This document shows, in pieces, positions 13,935 through 15,697 of a stretch of DNA of 15,697 nt. A program made the position numbers and the translations under genes. The stretch covers positions 1 to 15,697 of the forward strand of contig JASLEN010000172.1 of assembly GCA_030151105.1 (NCBI GenBank). The letters run 5' to 3'. The DNA is from Dysgonomonas sp. GTDB lineage: Bacteria > Bacteroidota > Bacteroidia > Bacteroidales > Dysgonomonadaceae. The notes under the pieces were generated by a model that saw nothing but the letters and a program-made list of their open reading frames with translations, was not told where the DNA came from and did not search any database. Each line of letters opens with the position of its first letter. Position 1 is the first letter of the stretch.

Positions 13935-15118
13935 ATTTTTATGGCTTTCATTATCTGGATAGTGTTATTATCATCTATTTTTATAGCAATAGGAGTTTCT
14001 AGTTTCAGCTGATTTTCTGATACAGCTGATTCAAAAAGTTGATAACTTTCGTCTGATACTGAGTTAAATACAATTACTCCATCTTTCTTCAGCACTTTAT
14101 TAATTTTGCTTACTATTTCGTTCATTTTCCCTCCGTGTCCACCAATAAAAACGGCATCAGGCAAAGGCAATGAAGAAATATCTTGTTCCACAAAATCGCC
14201 TATATATGAGTCGATTCCAGGTGTGCCAAACTTCTTAGCATTGCTATCAATCAGCATTCGCACTTCTTCTCTGACCTCAAAAGCCACCACATTTAGATGC
14301 GGAAATTGCATTTTACTTTCTACAGAAACCGAGCCTGTACAAAAACCAACATCCCACAAGGTTTCACGCTCCCTCAAATCTAACATACTTAGGGACAGCA
14401 ATCTAATGGGCATTTTCGTAATCATTTTTACTCGCCCATTCAACAAATTGAAATCTGATTCGGGAATCCCAAAAGGGCGTGGTTTAGAGACTATTTTCTC
14501 TAAAATAATATTGTTTGGATATGCAAATTCTTTATTTACAACATCTTTAATATCATACTTCTCGAATCGCTCAAGTTCCTTATTTCCAAGCAATTCACCT
14601 ATCGACATTCTATAATTATCATATCCATAATCTAACATCCGCTGGGCAATTGTAGAAGGCGTATGTAACTTATTATCAGTCAGAATACCTATTTTATCGT
14701 ATCCGAGAATCAATGCTTCATCAAATTTTTTCCAAGGTCGCCCCGTCAACGAAACGATGTGCATATCCTGATAGGGCAAAAGTAAGCGATGTGCCAACAT
14801 TTGCAAAGAATTGAAGTACGGATATACAACCAACTCAGCATCAGTCATTTTTCGTTGTATTGTATTAGCAAATCCAAAGAACAATGGATCATTAGAAGCA
14901 AATACAACCACCTCGTCATGTGCTTCATACTGCTCAAAAACCTGATCGAGAGGTACTAAAATTTCTATCCAAGAATAGTCTTTTGGCAAAATATCGCTCA
15001 CTATTTCATGATGTCTTGCCCCACCTGAGAAAACTTGGTGCGATGAAATAATTTGCATCACCTCATCCGAAAAGTGTTGCGTTTTATTGTCGTCTATTCC
15101 TATTACATAAAACTTCAT
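13931..15118 (-). CDS. cbiET: CbiET: cobalt-precorrin-7 C5-methyltransferase / cobalt-precorrin-6B C15-methyltransferase (decarboxylating)
   Basis: A 395-residue fusion equivalent to CobL. The N-terminal CbiE domain (about 1-210) is a corrin methylase, with FYVIGID (3-9), FSGGARHHEIV (30-40), VVFASNDPLFFGFANTI (71-87) and SLTGRPW (123-129). The C-terminal CbiT domain (about 230-395) is a Rossmann-type methyltransferase: TKMPIRLLSLSML (234-246), ETLWDVGFCTGSVSVES (252-268) and PDAVFIGGHGG (320-330). CbiT methylates C15 and decarboxylates the C12 acetate, then CbiE methylates C5. Two SAM-binding loops deviate from the common pattern: Asn76 where CbiE proteins usually have the Gly of SGDP, and Cys260 where CbiT usually has Gly in GxGTGS. 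I think the second is frequent in Bacteroidota; I am less sure of the first. Start and stop both sit in ATGA overlaps. Confidence 0.93.
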   Translation of the reverse strand: MKFYVIGIDDNKTQHFSDEVMQIISSHQVFSGGARHHEIVSDILPKDYSWIEILVPLDQVFEQYEAHDEVVVFASNDPLFFGFANTIQRKMTDAELVVYPYFNSLQMLAHRLLLPYQDMHIVSLTGRPWKKFDEALILGYDKIGILTDNKLHTPSTIAQRMLDYGYDNYRMSIGELLGNKELERFEKYDIKDVVNKEFAYPNNIILEKIVSKPRPFGIPESDFNLLNGRVKMITKMPIRLLSLSMLDLRERETLWDVGFCTGSVSVESKMQFPHLNVVAFEVREEVRMLIDSNAKKFGTPGIDSYIGDFVEQDISSLPLPDAVFIGGHGGKMNEIVSKINKVLKKDGVIVFNSVSDESYQLFESAVSENQLKLETPIAIKIDDNNTIQIMKAIKI

Positions 15119-15697
15119 AAGACTAGTATATTGATAGTTACAGTAATAATAATGATAAGAGATAACATCGCAATCTCTGTCTTACGATTGATAGAAATTG
15201 CTTTTATCATATCATTGGTATCTATTATTTTATCTATTTTTCCAATGTAAGGCTTCTCCACAATTTTGTCGAAATAGGAAAACGTACCACCAAATCGACA
15301 ACCTAAAATGCCTGCCAAAGCTGACTCTGGATAACCCGAATTTGGGCTTGCATGCTGCCTCCCAAACTCTTTGACAAAGGAGAAAAGCTTTAAATTTCCG
15401 TTAACTAAAATCATCAAAAAAGCAGTCAGCCGAGCTGGAATATAATTGGTAATATCATCAATATGAGCAGCCCAACAGCCAAATTGACCATATTTTTCGT
15501 TCTTATACCCAATCATAGAATCGAGTGTATTCACCATTTTATAAGCCAGCATTCCGGGTGCACCTAAAAATGCAAACCAAAAGAGGGGAGCAATGACTCC
15601 ATCACTCAAATTTTCGGAGAGAGTTTCGAGAGCTGCCGTTCTGATTTGCTGCGGAGAGAGCGCAGAGGTGTCTCTTCCCACAATTCTGGCAACTTGC
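15115..15697 (-). CDS. cbiB: Adenosylcobinamide-phosphate synthase, C-terminal part (N-terminus outside window)
   Basis: The inner-membrane enzyme that attaches the aminopropanol (or its phosphate) arm to adenosylcobyric acid. The frame stays open to the window edge with residues Q-V-A-R-I-V-G-R-D-T, so the gene continues upstream; about 190 of the usual 300-plus residues are visible and the first third is missing. Signatures seen are VGRDT, ETLSENLSDGVIAPLFW, YKMVNTLDSMIGYKNE, DDITNYIPARLTAF and HASPNSGYPESALAGILG, followed by a C-terminal membrane segment rich in Ile and Leu. The stop overlaps the cbiET start by four bases (ATGA), so cbiB is the first visible gene of the reverse-strand operon. 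A GTG near the edge is not the true start, because the conserved VGRDT motif reads through it. Confidence 0.94.
   Translation of the reverse strand, partial: QVARIVGRDTSALSPQQIRTAALETLSENLSDGVIAPLFWFAFLGAPGMLAYKMVNTLDSMIGYKNEKYGQFGCWAAHIDDITNYIPARLTAFLMILVNGNLKLFSFVKEFGRQHASPNSGYPESALAGILGCRFGGTFSYFDKIVEKPYIGKIDKIIDTNDMIKAISINRKTEIAMLSLIIIITVTINILVL

Noticed and set aside
14106..14615. A 169-codon open frame on the forward strand inside cbiET
   Set aside because: It is antisense to conserved CbiE and CbiT motifs and has no recognisable domain or start context.
1..15697. Cobalamin riboswitch inside the window
   Set aside because: I looked for the GCCACTG B12-box core on both strands and found only near-matches inside coding regions. 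The spacers are too short, so any riboswitch must lie upstream of the receptor or of cbiB, outside the window.
1..15697. Mobile elements, tRNA or rRNA genes, CRISPR arrays
   Set aside because: No transposase, integrase, structured RNA gene or regularly spaced repeats were seen. Nearly every base is in a conserved metabolic or transport gene.

Overview
The window is a dense, AT-rich vitamin B12 (cobalamin) locus with almost no spacer DNA. It most likely comes from a member of the Bacteroidota, probably Bacteroidales. The grounds are a TonB-dependent receptor paired with an acidic, probably surface-exposed lipoprotein, bifunctional CbiJ-CbiD, CbiG-CbiF and CbiET fusions, and few Shine-Dalgarno-like sites. 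CbiD and CbiG indicate the anaerobic (early cobalt insertion) route. The species cannot be named from the sequence.

Layout. Two convergent gene sets meet tail to tail at about 8566-8570. Forward strand, 1-8565: the C-terminal part of a TonB-dependent outer-membrane receptor (cut by the window start), a 433-residue lipoprotein, a 73-base spacer with a strong hairpin, cbiL, a lipoprotein-anchored ABC importer set of BtuF/BtuC/BtuD type, and a cbiJ-cbiD fusion. Reverse strand, read from 15697 down to 8571: cbiB (N-terminus cut by the window end), cbiET, a cbiG-cbiF fusion, cobU, a 93-base spacer, cobT, cobS, cobC and a calcineurin-like metallophosphoesterase. Most junctions are ATGA or TAATG overlaps or gaps of a few bases, which indicates operons with translational coupling.

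How the genes work together. The receptor, lipoprotein and ABC importer look like an envelope uptake route, plausibly for corrinoids given the neighbours; the substrate is inferred. CbiL performs the C20 methylation. The three fusion proteins then cover six successive reactions from cobalt-precorrin-4 to cobalt-precorrin-8: CbiF, CbiG, CbiD, CbiJ, CbiT, CbiE. CbiB attaches the aminopropanol arm, CobU activates the product with GMP, CobT makes the alpha-ribazole phosphate, CobS joins the two halves and CobC removes the phosphate. The metallophosphoesterase has no established place in the pathway. Not seen here: CbiK/CbiX chelatase, CbiH, CbiC, CbiA, CbiP, the adenosyltransferase, and any cobalamin riboswitch. 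They may lie outside the window.

The window is mostly a well-understood pathway. I did not find a clearly new system. The points most worth a second look are the inverted domain order shared by all three fusions, the coupled phosphoesterase at the end of the cobC operon, the receptor-lipoprotein pair, and a substituted glycine motif in CbiE.
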